From the NCBI GenBank assembly GCA_964508715.1, contig CAZDUX010000019.1, positions 1 to 58,739 on the forward strand: a stretch of 58,739 nt of DNA. Direction: 5' to 3'. Positions 43,843-53,203 of the stretch are shown here, in pieces; positions within the stretch are counted from its first letter, which is position 1; every line of letters starts with the position of its first letter. The notes under the pieces were generated by a model that searched no databases, had not been told where the DNA came from, and worked only from the letters and a program-made list of their open reading frames with translations. Made by a program: the position numbers and the translations under genes. Origin of the DNA: JAKALX01 sp964508715. Lineage in GTDB: Bacteria; Chloroflexota; Dehalococcoidia; Tepidiformales; Tepidiformaceae.

Positions 43843-44796
43843 TCACACCACGCCGCGGCTCCTGTGCGGTGGCTGCGCCACGACCTCGACGGGCGCTGCC
43901 GGGTGGTCCTCGCCGGCTTCGTCCGGTTGACGCTCGTGCCGCACGGCCCGGCCGAACTCGGCCCCCAGTAACAGGATCGAGGCGTTCACAAACAGCCACA
44001 GCAGGAAACCGAGTGCGTTTCCGAACCCCGCGTAGATCGCCGTGTCCTTCGAGAACACGGTAAGCGCGAATACCATCGCGTAAAAGTTCTTCGCGATCTC
44101 GAATAAGACGGTTGCGAGTACCGCGCCCGAAAGCGCCTCCGACCATGCCGGCCGTACGGTCGGCACGTACTTGTAGAGCAGTGCGAACATGCTGAACGAG
44201 ATGACCGCCGGGATGAGGTACGACGACATCCGTAACGCCAGGTTCGTGTCGAGGTCGAACGGCCCGATGCTTCCGAGGTGCTCGATGATGAGCTGTGAGA
44301 TTGCCGTCAGGCTTACGGATAAGGTGATCAGGATGCCCAGCGCCGGGATGAGTGCGAAGTCCATGAGCTTGCCGTGCCAGTACGGCCGCGCCTTCTTCCG
44401 GTGTGATGCCGCGTTGAGCCCCTTGCGCACTGCCGAGAAGATCCCGCTCGATGACCAGATCAGGGCGATGACGCCGAATGACAACCCGGCAACGGATATC
44501 TCCTGCGCCCGCTTCACGATCTCCTGCACGCTCTCACGTACTGACGGGGTCTCCTGGAGTGGCAACTGGTCGAACACGAACTGGGTGATGGACTCCTCCT
44601 TCACCACGAGGCCGAAAATCGAGAGGATGATCAGGCTCAGCGGCACCACCGAGAAGATCGCGTAATAGGCGATGGCCGCGGCGAATGTCCCGCAGCCATC
44701 GTCGCTATAGAGCCGGACCGTTCTCGCCAGCACAATGAGCGGAACCCGCACTGGCCTGGGAAGGGCCTTCCAGGCTCTTCGGACCGTTGCGGTCAT
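43843..44796 (-). CDS. YihY/virulence factor BrkB family membrane protein
   Basis: 317 aa with about six membrane segments: TFAAAIAYYAIFSVVPLSLII (about 37-57), LSFGVIALIWSS, a segment near 150-170, IPAVISFSMFALLY, SGAVLATVLFEIA and LGFLLWLFVNASILLLGAEFG. This is the YihY pattern, formerly misnamed RNase BN. Function of the family is not settled. It starts four bases after the trehalose synthase stop, so the two are probably co-transcribed. The C-terminus is charged and disordered. Confidence 0.9.
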   Translation of the reverse strand: MTATVRRAWKALPRPVRVPLIVLARTVRLYSDDGCGTFAAAIAYYAIFSVVPLSLIILSIFGLVVKEESITQFVFDQLPLQETPSVRESVQEIVKRAQEISVAGLSFGVIALIWSSSGIFSAVRKGLNAASHRKKARPYWHGKLMDFALIPALGILITLSVSLTAISQLIIEHLGSIGPFDLDTNLALRMSSYLIPAVISFSMFALLYKYVPTVRPAWSEALSGAVLATVLFEIAKNFYAMVFALTVFSKDTAIYAGFGNALGFLLWLFVNASILLLGAEFGRAVRHERQPDEAGEDHPAAPVEVVAQPPHRSRGVV

Positions 44797-44800
44797 TCAC

Positions 44801-46063
44801 TCATACCGGGGCGGGCACACCCGCGAGCTGCAGGAACATGCGCACATAGTCGTGCAGATACCGGGTTATGAGGAAGTTGTCGCGGACGTGCTCTCGCCCG
44901 GCCTGCCCCATGCGGTCGCACTTGGCGGGGTCGTCCATCAATTCGTTTACGCGTTGCGCGCATTCCTCCACCGATGAGACGAGATAGCCGGTTTCGCCGT
45001 CCTTGATCTGCAAGGGTATACCCCCGACACGTCCGCCGACACAGGGACGGCCCTTCCATAGCCCTTCTGCAACCACGAGACCGAAGCCCTCACGCAGGGA
45101 TTTCTGGATGACGACCTGCGAAGCCTGCTGGAATGCCCCGATCTCCACGTTCCCCACACCCTGGAGGTTTGTTAGCACCTTGATATCGTAGTCCTCGCCA
45201 CAGTGCCGAAGCACCTTTTCGTACCACTCCCAGCCCTCGGGGTCGTCATCTGCCATCGAGCCCGCCAGGACGAGCTGCACGCCGGGATGGCGCTGCTTCA
45301 CTATCCGGTAGGCGTCGATGACGCCGAGCGGGTCCTTCCAGGGGTCGAAACGCGATACCTGTGTGATGACGGGCCTGTGCGGATCCACGCCATAGCGCGT
45401 GAGCACCTCGAGTACGGTCATCTCATCGAGCGGTCGGTTCTTGGGGCTCAGCGGGTCGATCGCTGGTGGCGCAATGAAAAGGTGCTCCGCCGGTGTTCCC
45501 TCCCGTACGTACTCGCGCATTGTCCAGATGCTGCCGTCGTACTCCTTCACGAAGGGACTGAGCATCTCCCAGGCCTCAGGCTGGGCGTCGGTCAGGTCGA
45601 TGTGACAGCGCCAGATCCACTTACCCGCCGGCCCTGAACCGTCGGCCCGGAGGATCTTCAGGATCGGCGCCGGCTGAGGATCGTGGATGACGACGAAGTC
45701 ATAGTCGTCATCCCAGTCCCGGGCGTTGGCACGGTTCTGCTCAATCCAGGTGTGCCGGTCCTCTGGCCTCCACTCAATGGCCTTCCCTTGCAGCGCGTTG
45801 TGCATGTTCTTGGTGATCTTGAAAAACTCGTCTGTACCGGTGATCACCTTCCAGTCGGCCTGGATGCCCAGGTCGCGCATGAGTGGCACGAGCGAAGCCA
45901 GGATCTCGGCGACACCGCCACCGAATGGGGTCGCATTTACGTGCAGGACGCGCTTCCCTGCGAGGTGGATGGCGTCACGCTGGATGGCCTCGATGGCCCC
46001 TTCACGTACCGACGACCGATAGCTTTCGAGGTGCTTTGGAGTAACCGCAACAGGAGTCAGCAT
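44801..46063 (-). CDS. treT: Trehalose glycosyltransferring synthase (GT4)
   Basis: 420 aa GT-B glycosyltransferase that makes trehalose from NDP-glucose and glucose, cytosolic. It starts VAVTPKHLESYRS and has LHVNATPFGGGVAEIL (about 41-56), the HIDLTDAQPEAWE donor-domain entry, and the GT4 C-domain with VSRFDPWKDPLGVIDAYR and the E-x7-E motif in SLREGFGLVVAEGLW. AGGA precedes the ATG. It lies in a small leftward unit with the BrkB-like gene. A role in osmo- or desiccation protection is the usual one. Confidence 0.92.
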   Translation of the reverse strand: MLTPVAVTPKHLESYRSSVREGAIEAIQRDAIHLAGKRVLHVNATPFGGGVAEILASLVPLMRDLGIQADWKVITGTDEFFKITKNMHNALQGKAIEWRPEDRHTWIEQNRANARDWDDDYDFVVIHDPQPAPILKILRADGSGPAGKWIWRCHIDLTDAQPEAWEMLSPFVKEYDGSIWTMREYVREGTPAEHLFIAPPAIDPLSPKNRPLDEMTVLEVLTRYGVDPHRPVITQVSRFDPWKDPLGVIDAYRIVKQRHPGVQLVLAGSMADDDPEGWEWYEKVLRHCGEDYDIKVLTNLQGVGNVEIGAFQQASQVVIQKSLREGFGLVVAEGLWKGRPCVGGRVGGIPLQIKDGETGYLVSSVEECAQRVNELMDDPAKCDRMGQAGREHVRDNFLITRYLHDYVRMFLQLAGVPAPV

Positions 46064-46124
46064 GAGACTATCCTAGGAGAACCACTCCATCTGTGAGCTG
46101 TTCACAGCATCTCCATGCGCCGGT

Positions 46125-47273
46125 CTATAGGGAAACGCGAGAGGCCAGCGCAAAGGCCTGATCCCAGGCCGGGATCACCGCATCCCACGCGAACCGTTCC
46201 GCCGATTCCCGGACCAGGTCCGCGGCTCCTGCCGGTCGCTGGCGAATGAGGGCTCGCAGTTTCGAGACACAATCATCTTCACTATCGAACAGGCAATCGG
46301 CGTGGAGCTGGTGCGGTACGAGCATTGGGTAGGTGAACTGCCGCGGGGCGATCGGCACGCAGCCCGTGTACATGGCTTCCACCATCGCCACCCCGAAGAA
46401 CTCGTGCCGCGTGGTACTCACCACGAGGTCACTCTGCCAGAGCAGCCGCGCATAGACCTCTCGGCCGGGCACAAAGCCTGCGTGCTCGATTCGCTCGGGG
46501 AGCTCCCGCGCCAGTGCCGCCATTGCCGGGGACGGGTTGTTTCCGGGTTCGCCCGCGATGGCCAGCCGGAACTCCTCACCCTCGCTGGCCAGCCGTTTGA
46601 CTACTCGGACGAACATCTCCGGGGACTTGTCGAACTCCCAGCGGTGATTCCAGAGGATAAGGGGTGGCGTTCCGCCGGCTCTCTCCACGTGTAGCTCGTC
46701 CAGCCATGCCAGCTCGACACCAACCGGCAGCACCGAACTCTTCGCCTCGATGTCCGCGATGCGTTCATTGACCAGCCAGTTGTTCGGCTGGCCTGCCATG
46801 GTCTTCAGAGCCCCAAGGAAGTCCTGCCGGTGGTACTCGGAGTTGAAGGCGACGGTGTCCGCCGCCAGTGCCGAGAGATAGTTGATCTGCCCGAACCATG
46901 AGTTCAGCTTCGTTCCGCGAATGCGTGGGTAGGTGAACTGGTTCTCGTGGAAGTAGGCAAGCACGGGGATTCGGTCGAACCGCGGCCGCGTGAGCGCCAG
47001 GAACGCCGGGAGGTCGAGCATGTCGCTCGCAACCAGGAGATCGAACTTCCGGCCGAGCACTCCAGCCATACCGGCCAGTTCCTGCGCCCCACGTCTCATC
47101 CGCCGCCGCCACTCGCCTTCGGGTAACGTCAAGAGCTCGATGCGGTGCCGGGAGTGGCGGACGAGACCATCGAGGAATGCCCGGTGGCTGCCCCCGTAGA
47201 ACGGCTCGACGAAGAGGATACGAAGAGACTCACCCACGTGTTTAGCATCGCAGGCGCGGAACTCGCGCTCCAT
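46125..47273 (-). CDS. Glycosyltransferase of the DUF3524/GTDC1 family (tRNA-queuosine mannosyltransferase-like)
   Basis: 382 aa GT-B enzyme. The N-domain begins RILFVEPFYGGSHRAFLDGL, the DUF3524 signature shared with animal GTDC1, and has YFHENQFTYP (about 128-137). The C-domain has WNHRWEFDKSPEMFVRV and STTRHEFFGVAMVEAMYTGC, again matching GTDC1 closely. The human member is characterised as the tRNA-Asp queuosine mannosyltransferase. A tRNA-modifying role here is therefore likely but not shown; cell-surface glycan synthesis is the alternative. ATG at 47273 is used; GTG at 47240 is also possible and the ribosome site is weak. Confidence 0.88.
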   Translation of the reverse strand: MEREFRACDAKHVGESLRILFVEPFYGGSHRAFLDGLVRHSRHRIELLTLPEGEWRRRMRRGAQELAGMAGVLGRKFDLLVASDMLDLPAFLALTRPRFDRIPVLAYFHENQFTYPRIRGTKLNSWFGQINYLSALAADTVAFNSEYHRQDFLGALKTMAGQPNNWLVNERIADIEAKSSVLPVGVELAWLDELHVERAGGTPPLILWNHRWEFDKSPEMFVRVVKRLASEGEEFRLAIAGEPGNNPSPAMAALARELPERIEHAGFVPGREVYARLLWQSDLVVSTTRHEFFGVAMVEAMYTGCVPIAPRQFTYPMLVPHQLHADCLFDSEDDCVSKLRALIRQRPAGAADLVRESAERFAWDAVIPAWDQAFALASRVSL

Positions 47274-47385
47274 GTGGCCGCACCCCGCACCGAGGTTGCG
47301 GATGGGGCCGAATGGTACCGTTTTCAATCTGACTGGTCGCGCGATCCGGCACTGCGCCCGGCGCACCTGGCCATTGGCAAGAGAG

Positions 47386-47754
47386 CTACAGGAATCCCAG
47401 CTCCATCAGGCGGGCGAGTGCGGCTTCGAACTCACGGTCATCGGGGTCATTGCCCTTGTACTGGCTCACACAATGCCCGCCGTACTTCTCCACCAGGTAC
47501 CAGTCATCGTCGATGATGAAGTCTGGCCGGGGCTGAACCCGTGCATCCTTGTCGAACATTCCATCGACCCACTCGCTCAGCCCGTGCAACGCCACGATCC
47601 GGCGGACGTGCATCTCGCCAGTGGCCGACCAGACATAAACGTCATGACCGGCTGCCTTGAGACGGCGCATGGCGTCGTGCGCACCGGGGCGCAGGAGATT
47701 GACGTGCTGGTCAATATGTACCAGGGTCTGGTCGACATCGAAGAAGATGTTCAC
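47386..47754 (-). CDS. Small HAD-like hydrolase
   Basis: 122 aa. Motif I DVDQT is at residues 6-10, motif II YVWSATG at about 40-46, and the C-terminal acidic motif IIDDD at about 80-84, so it is a cap-less HAD-type phosphatase, cytosolic. GTG start at 47754. It lies 15 bases downstream of the PD-(D/E)XK-like gene and upstream of the DUF3524 glycosyltransferase on the same strand. No specific substrate can be named. Confidence 0.85.
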   Translation of the reverse strand: MNIFFDVDQTLVHIDQHVNLLRPGAHDAMRRLKAAGHDVYVWSATGEMHVRRIVALHGLSEWVDGMFDKDARVQPRPDFIIDDDWYLVEKYGGHCVSQYKGNDPDDREFEAALARLMELGFL

Positions 47755-47769
47755 GTCGTGTGAAGTGTA

Positions 47770-48192
47770 CTACGCCTTGGCAACGTCGAGGCCCCACACC
47801 GGCCGGAACCGCCATGTACGGATGCCCTTCTGCTTCACACCGTGCTTCTTGCAGAGCCTCTTGGTCTCTTCGACACAGCCCTGGGGAACGTAGATGTAAA
47901 GGTCACCCACCAGCGAATACGGCAGCCACTGTGTTTCGGCCGACTCGTCATTCACCGTGTCCGCGGTTTCCACCTCGGCCATCATCAGTAGCCACTGGCC
48001 CGGACGGCGGACTACGACGATGTCGGGGAAGAGGTCCTGGCCCTTCGATGTGCCCACCGAAAGCTTCGGCTTGGGCTCATTCACGATCGTCTCGTAGTCC
48101 GGGTGTTCATCGTCCGGGAAGGGGAACATCACCCGGGCGATTTCGGCCACCGTGCCCTGGTGGCGCAGGTCGCGAAGGTACTTGACCGTCAC
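47770..48192 (-). CDS. Small PD-(D/E)XK-like nuclease-fold protein
   Basis: 140 aa. The strand pattern DLFPDIVVVRRPGQWLLMMAEVETADTV (about 53-80) matches the PD-...-ExE core of PD-(D/E)XK folds, with Asp near 57 and Glu near 73/75; the helix-strand WLPYSLVGDLYIYVP follows. The usual Lys is not obvious, so it may not be an active nuclease. A GTG at 48192 follows AGGAG. It is the first of a leftward pair with the HAD gene. Function unknown. Confidence 0.7.
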   Translation of the reverse strand: MTVKYLRDLRHQGTVAEIARVMFPFPDDEHPDYETIVNEPKPKLSVGTSKGQDLFPDIVVVRRPGQWLLMMAEVETADTVNDESAETQWLPYSLVGDLYIYVPQGCVEETKRLCKKHGVKQKGIRTWRFRPVWGLDVAKA

Positions 48193-48293
48193 CTGCTACT
48201 CCTGCTGTCTTCATGAGAGGCCAACGAAAACGGCCCGCCTGACGCACTGATTCTACGTTCAACGGGCTGTTGGGTCGAACGCTCAGACGGAGC

Positions 48294-49913
48294 TCAGGGC
48301 CCGGCCTGCGCCACCTCGGGTGCGACCAGGTTGCGGAACTGCTCGAAGCTCGCCTTGAACTTCTCGGCAAGCGCAGCCTGGGCGGCGTCGTACTCGTCCT
48401 TGTTCGCCCACATGTCGCGCGGGTTGAGCAGGCCGGGATCGACGCCCGGGCAGGCCACCGGCACGTCGAAGCCAAAAATCGGGTCTTTGCGGAATGAGAC
48501 ACCCCTCAGCATGTCGTTCGTGATCGCGCGCACCATCTTGCGCGAGTCCTGGATGCTGATGCGCTTGCCGACGCCGTACTTGCCACCGATCCAGCCGGTG
48601 TTCACCAACCAGGTCTCGGCGCCGGTCATCTCCAGGCGCTGCTGGAGGAGTTCCGCATACACCGTCGGATTGAGTGCCATGAATGGCGCCCCGAAGCATG
48701 GGCTAAATGTCGCCGACGGCTCGGTGATGCCAACTTCTGTGCCAGCCAGCTTCGAGGTGTAGCCACTCAGGAAGTGGTAGAGCGCCTGCTCCTTCGAGAG
48801 CTTCGCAAGCGGTGGCATCACCCCGAAGGCATCAGCGGTGAGCAGAATGACGTGTGCCGGGTGTGGAGCGACCTGCCCGTCATAGGCGTTCCGCAGGGAA
48901 TTGAGCGGATAGCTGCCCCGCGTGTTTTCCGTGATCGAATCATCATCGAGGTGCACATCGCGCGAGTCCTCGTCGAAGATCACGTTCTCCAGGATGGTCC
49001 CGAACTCGTGGGTCTGCTCGAAGATGTCAGGTTCAGCCTCGGGCGAGAGGCGGATGACCTTGGCGTAGCAGCCCCCTTCGATGTTGAAGATCCCCTGCTC
49101 GGTCCAGGCGTGCTCGTCGTCGCCGATGAGCAGCCGCTCCGTGTCGGTCGAGAGCGTCGTCTTGCCGGTCCCCGAGAGGCCGAAGAAGAGGGCCGTCTTG
49201 CCGCTTTTCGGGTCGACGTTCGCTGCCGAATGGAGCGAAAGCACCCCCTCGAGTGGCAGGTAGTAGTTCATCGCGGTGAAGACGGACTTCTTCATCTCGC
49301 CCGCATATGCCACACCGGCGATAAGGATGAGTCCCTCGGTGAGATTCAACGCTACGACGGCGTCGCTGTTGATGCCGTCGGACTCGCCGTCGAGTAGAAG
49401 GGAAGGTGCGTGGAGAATGGTGAGCTCTGGATCCTGCCCGGAAGGAAGAGGTGTTGATGGGATGAACATCGTCCGCGCGAACATGCTGTGGTACGCCTGC
49501 TCGCTGATCACCCGAACCGTACGGCGGTGCGCCGGGTCCTGCGAGACGACGCAGTCCTGGACGTAGAGCTCCTTGTCCTTCAGGTAGCGAACCGTCTTGG
49601 CGCGGATGTTCTCGAACACACCCTCGGTCATCGGCTGGTTGTGCTTGCCCCACCAGACGTGCTCGGAGATGTCCGGCGTCTGGACCACGAACTTGTCGTT
49701 GGGGCTTCGGCCGGTCCGGGCTCCACTGCGCACCGCGAGCGTCCCGCCCTGGAGGAGCTTGCCCTCTCCCCGGCGTACGGCGTGCTCATAGAGCACCGGG
49801 ACGGAGAGGTTGCGGTGGATCGCCTTCGCGTTCGCGATGACCATCTCGCTGGTGTTCGTTGGGGCCTCGGAAATCGCCAAACTCTGCCTCCGAATCGGCT
49901 GCGTGCCGTCCAT
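48294..49913 (-). CDS. pckA: Phosphoenolpyruvate carboxykinase (ATP)
   Basis: 539 aa. It converts oxaloacetate and ATP to PEP, ADP and CO2, the entry to gluconeogenesis. It shows ARTGRSPNDKF (PEP-binding), AGEMKKSVFTAMNYYLP (metal/oxaloacetate site), the kinase-1a P-loop GLSGTGKTTLS and the ENTRGSYPL adenine loop, typical of the ATP-dependent family. The leftward gene lies directly downstream of the biotin carrier and 5S-like carboxyltransferase genes, which could supply oxaloacetate. The gap 49914-50015 may hold its own promoter. Confidence 0.95.
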   Translation of the reverse strand: MDGTQPIRRQSLAISEAPTNTSEMVIANAKAIHRNLSVPVLYEHAVRRGEGKLLQGGTLAVRSGARTGRSPNDKFVVQTPDISEHVWWGKHNQPMTEGVFENIRAKTVRYLKDKELYVQDCVVSQDPAHRRTVRVISEQAYHSMFARTMFIPSTPLPSGQDPELTILHAPSLLLDGESDGINSDAVVALNLTEGLILIAGVAYAGEMKKSVFTAMNYYLPLEGVLSLHSAANVDPKSGKTALFFGLSGTGKTTLSTDTERLLIGDDEHAWTEQGIFNIEGGCYAKVIRLSPEAEPDIFEQTHEFGTILENVIFDEDSRDVHLDDDSITENTRGSYPLNSLRNAYDGQVAPHPAHVILLTADAFGVMPPLAKLSKEQALYHFLSGYTSKLAGTEVGITEPSATFSPCFGAPFMALNPTVYAELLQQRLEMTGAETWLVNTGWIGGKYGVGKRISIQDSRKMVRAITNDMLRGVSFRKDPIFGFDVPVACPGVDPGLLNPRDMWANKDEYDAAQAALAEKFKASFEQFRNLVAPEVAQAGP

Positions 49914-50015
49914 GCAGAATATCGGACGTTCCCTCGTCTTGTGAATACCTCAACCGTGAGCTATAGCCCAAAACGATAGACTCGCCCGGGTGCTCGTATG
50001 CGAAACAGTTATGTG

Positions 50016-50537
50016 CTATCCGATGACGATGAGCCCGGCGCCCTCGCTCACCCGGTCCCCGTCCTTCACCAATAGCTCCTTCACCGTGCCATCGGCGGGC
50101 GCCTTGATCTCGTTCTCCATCTTCATGGCCTCCAGGATCAGCAGGACGTCGCCGCGCGCGACCTGGTCGCCAACCTTCACCTTCACGCTGAGGATGCGGC
50201 CCGCGATCTGCGCTTTTACCGCGCCCTTCGCTGCCGAACCCCCGGAGGGCGCCGCCGCAGGCACACCACTCGCCTTGACCGCGCGAGGCGCGGGCCCGCC
50301 TCCGAGCCGGCCTTCGTATTCGAATTTGAAGGGCCGGTAGTCAACCTCGAGTTCCATGCCGCTCTGGCGCTCGCCCTGCGGCGGGAGCTGAACGCGGTAG
50401 GCCACGCCGCCCGCCGTCACGGTTGCGTATTGCGCTTCTTCCCGCACGGAGACCGGGTATTCGTGGCCGTCGACCACGACCGTGTCGCCGCGGACTTCGA
50501 CTTCGTACGAGCGGCCGCCAATCGTCACTTTCGCCAT
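50016..50537 (-). CDS. Biotin carboxyl carrier protein (1.3S-like)
   Basis: 173 aa. An N-terminal beta-rich region of about 85 residues (MAKVTIGGRSYEVEV...) precedes an Ala/Gly-rich linker and a C-terminal biotinyl domain with EAMKMENEI (biotinyl Lys at about 139). This is the layout of carriers of oxaloacetate decarboxylase and transcarboxylase. ATG at 50537 is used; GGGGAG lies about ten bases upstream. The gene follows the 5S-like gene by 14 bases, so the two form an operon. No biotin carboxylase gene is beside it. Confidence 0.9.
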   Translation of the reverse strand: MAKVTIGGRSYEVEVRGDTVVVDGHEYPVSVREEAQYATVTAGGVAYRVQLPPQGERQSGMELEVDYRPFKFEYEGRLGGGPAPRAVKASGVPAAAPSGGSAAKGAVKAQIAGRILSVKVKVGDQVARGDVLLILEAMKMENEIKAPADGTVKELLVKDGDRVSEGAGLIVIG

Positions 50538-50551
50538 CGTCGTGCTCTCCC

Positions 50552-52051
50552 CTAGCGCATCTGGCGCATGCGGCCGAAGCTCCGCCATGCGTTTGTGCCG
50601 GCGCCGTTTGCGGCGCTTTCGGTTGCGACGACCACGGGAGCAGCCACCGCCTTCTTTTCACCGATGGCCAGTGCGCCAACGATAGCGGCCACGAGTTCCC
50701 GTTCGGGGCCGCCGCCCTCCTTTCGCCACTGCAGGAACTCGCGTGCTGGCTGCGGGAACATCACGTAGCTCAGCACGTCCTCAGTGCTCTGGGCCAGGTC
50801 GCCAATCTCCGCCGTGCACTTCTCCATCTCCGGCTCGAGGTCATCGGCCGGGCGATGGGTGATCGGCTGGTCATCGCCAAGGATCGTCTTCAGCACATCC
50901 GGGGCGATGGGTGCGGCGGTCTCGCCGTACATCCCCTTGGCCAGGTTCTTCGTCTCGCGTGTGACGTTGCCGTAGCGCTGGCCGGTCAGGACGTTCAGGA
51001 CCGCCTGCGTACCCACGATCTGTGAGCTTGGTGTAACGAGCGGCGGGAAGCCGAGGTCTTCGCGCACGCGCGCGTTCTCGGCCAGTACATCCTTCAACCG
51101 GTGCTCCTGGCCCTGCTCCCGGAGCTGCCCGACGAGGTTCGAGATCATGCCTCCCGGCACCTGGTGCATGAGGACGCCGGCATCGATGCCCAGCAGGTTG
51201 CTTTCGAACTTCCAGTACTTCTTTCGAACATCGCGGAAGTAGTCGGCCAACTGCGAGAGCTTGTCGAGGTCGAGCCCGGTCGCGTGTTCCGGGTCCTCCG
51301 CGAGCGCTGCGACGAGCGTCTCGGTGGCCGGCTGTGATGTGCCGCCGGCGAGCGCGCTAATTGCGGTGTCGATGACGTCGGCTCCTGCCTGGACACCCAT
51401 GAGGTAGGCCATCTCCGAATAGCCCGATGTGTCGTGGCAATGCATCTGCACGAGCTTGTCGGGGTGGTCCTTCTTGATCCGGCCGACGAGTGCCCTGGCC
51501 ATCATCGGGCTGAGCAGCCCGGCCATGTCCTTCACACAGAGTGAGTCGGCGCCCATCTCGACCATCCGATCGGCCATCTCGGCGAACTTGTCGACCGTGT
51601 GTACCGGGCTGATCGTGTAGCAGAGTGTGCCCTGGATGTGCCCGCCCGCCCGCTTCACGGCGTCGAAGGCTGTCTCCAGGTTCCGCACATCGTTGAGGGC
51701 GTCGAAAATCCGGAAGACATCCATACCGTTCTCGACGGCCTTCTCGCAGAACACGCGGACGACGTCGTCGGCGTAGTGCCGGTAGCCGACGGCGTTCTGG
51801 CCGCGAAGGAGCATCTGGGTCGGCGTCTTCTTGAGCCGCTTCTTTACCTCGCGGAGCCGCTCCCATGGGTCTTCCTTCAGAAAGCGCATCGCCGAGTCGA
51901 ACGTCGCGCCTCCCCAGCACTCAATGCTGTGATACCCGATCGAGTCCATCAGTTCGAGGACTGGAATCATGTCCTCGGTGCGCATCCGTGTCGCGAGGAG
52001 AGACTGGTGGCCGTCGCGAATGGCCGTCTCCATGATGCCGACTTTCGTCAT
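50552..52051 (-). CDS. Pyruvate/oxaloacetate carboxyltransferase (transcarboxylase 5S / OadA-type)
   Basis: 499 aa, matching the 5S subunit length. A TIM barrel opens with ETAIRDGHQSLLATRM (metal-ligand Asp), has the carboxylated-Lys motif CVKDMAGLL and the metal ligands in QMHCHDTSG, then a helical domain to the end. It moves CO2 between biotin and pyruvate/oxaloacetate. Unlike complete OadA it lacks a C-terminal biotinyl domain, which is supplied by the next gene. No sodium-pump beta subunit is in the window. With the 12S-like gene at 53.2 kb it could make a transcarboxylase. Confidence 0.92.
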   Translation of the reverse strand: MTKVGIMETAIRDGHQSLLATRMRTEDMIPVLELMDSIGYHSIECWGGATFDSAMRFLKEDPWERLREVKKRLKKTPTQMLLRGQNAVGYRHYADDVVRVFCEKAVENGMDVFRIFDALNDVRNLETAFDAVKRAGGHIQGTLCYTISPVHTVDKFAEMADRMVEMGADSLCVKDMAGLLSPMMARALVGRIKKDHPDKLVQMHCHDTSGYSEMAYLMGVQAGADVIDTAISALAGGTSQPATETLVAALAEDPEHATGLDLDKLSQLADYFRDVRKKYWKFESNLLGIDAGVLMHQVPGGMISNLVGQLREQGQEHRLKDVLAENARVREDLGFPPLVTPSSQIVGTQAVLNVLTGQRYGNVTRETKNLAKGMYGETAAPIAPDVLKTILGDDQPITHRPADDLEPEMEKCTAEIGDLAQSTEDVLSYVMFPQPAREFLQWRKEGGGPERELVAAIVGALAIGEKKAVAAPVVVATESAANGAGTNAWRSFGRMRQMR

Positions 52052-52146
52052 CGTGCAGCTCGTGTGAAGAGATGGGGACGGCGGGTACGAACCTGCCGCA
52101 ACCACTTCACACTAGCAAAACGGCTCGCTTGATGCGAACGCCCGAT

Positions 52147-53025
52147 TCAGGCCGCTCCGGCCCTCGCCCCGCCACGGACGTTCACTGGATTGCCGCTCAC
52201 CAGTTCCATCAAGGCATCGACCTGCTTCGCCAGGCGCAGGAACTCGTCGAGCGGCTGGGAGACAGAGCCTCCTTCGAGCGGGACGATGTACCCGGGCAAC
52301 AGTCCATTCGATGTGCAGAACCGGTCCGCGAGGTGGACAACGCCGGCGATCGTCTGGTTGTTCAGGTCGTCATCGTGATGGTGGCGAATGGCGGAGCGCA
52401 CATCCTCCGGGAGCTTCCACTTCGCGGCCAGGGCGTCGCCAATCTCGGTGTGGTCGAAGCCCAGCAGTTCGAGTTCCATCGTTTCAATTGGCGCGTCCTG
52501 GGCGATCGCCTGTGCCACCGCCTGATCGAGCCCGGCCGGGTCGAAGTAGAACATGGCGAGACGGCCGATGTTGTGGAGAATGCCCGCCGTAAATGCGCTT
52601 GGCACGTCGAGCCGCCTGCTCCTGCCGGCCAGTTCCGAGGCTTTGAATGCGACGGCGATGGAGTGCCGCCAGAACGTCTCGATACGGAAGAGCGCGTTGA
52701 GCGCATTCGGTGCGTACGCCCCGGCGATTGCACCACTGATGGCGATGTTGCGTGCCTGCACGAATCCCAGCATCACGAGAGCTTCCTGCACCGATGTGAT
52801 CTCGCGCGAACGCCGGTAGGCCGCGGAGTTCACGATGCGGAGGATCCGCGCACTGAGCCCGGGGTCTGATGACACGACGATGGCGAGGTCGGACGCTGAG
52901 GACCTCGGATCCTGTGCCACCTGCATCACCCGGAGGGCCACTGCTGGCAGCGGCGGCAACGCCTCGATCGCCCCGACGATATCCCTTCGCGGCTGAGCCG
53001 CCCCCACATTCGAATCTCCAGCCAT
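52147..53025 (-). CDS. HDOD domain protein
   Basis: 292 aa. The HDOD fold begins at about residue 18 with ALPPLPAVALRVMQVAQDP and contains SSDPGLSARILRIVNSA, typical of the family. The degraded HD site reads GILHNIGRL, with Asn in place of the Asp, as is usual for the non-hydrolytic group. HDOD proteins act as signalling scaffolds that bind nucleotides or partner kinases. It lies between the two parts of the putative transcarboxylase, facing the same way; whether it is co-transcribed is unclear, as the 178-base gap upstream contains a hairpin. Confidence 0.88.
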   Translation of the reverse strand: MAGDSNVGAAQPRRDIVGAIEALPPLPAVALRVMQVAQDPRSSASDLAIVVSSDPGLSARILRIVNSAAYRRSREITSVQEALVMLGFVQARNIAISGAIAGAYAPNALNALFRIETFWRHSIAVAFKASELAGRSRRLDVPSAFTAGILHNIGRLAMFYFDPAGLDQAVAQAIAQDAPIETMELELLGFDHTEIGDALAAKWKLPEDVRSAIRHHHDDDLNNQTIAGVVHLADRFCTSNGLLPGYIVPLEGGSVSQPLDEFLRLAKQVDALMELVSGNPVNVRGGARAGAA

Positions 53026-53156
53026 ACCGTGCCCCCAGAGCCGAGCCTGATGTAATCAGTGTGCGCTGAAATGAAGGTCGGCAAGATCAGGGACTCTCCG
53101 AAGGGTGTGCGGAAAAGTCCCCCGATTCTGCTCATTCATGAGGGTCTTACGACAGA

Positions 53157-53175
53157 GGGCCGCATTGCGCGGCCC
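53157..53175. terminator. Terminator-like hairpin after the 12S-like carboxyltransferase gene
   Basis: Perfect 7-bp GC stem (GGGCCGC / GCGGCCC) with loop ATTGC, about 30 bases after the stop of the carboxyltransferase gene. No clear T run. It probably separates that gene from the HDOD gene downstream. Confidence 0.5.
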
Positions 53176-53203
53176 CGTGTTGCAAAGCCGGGACGTGTGA
53201 ACC

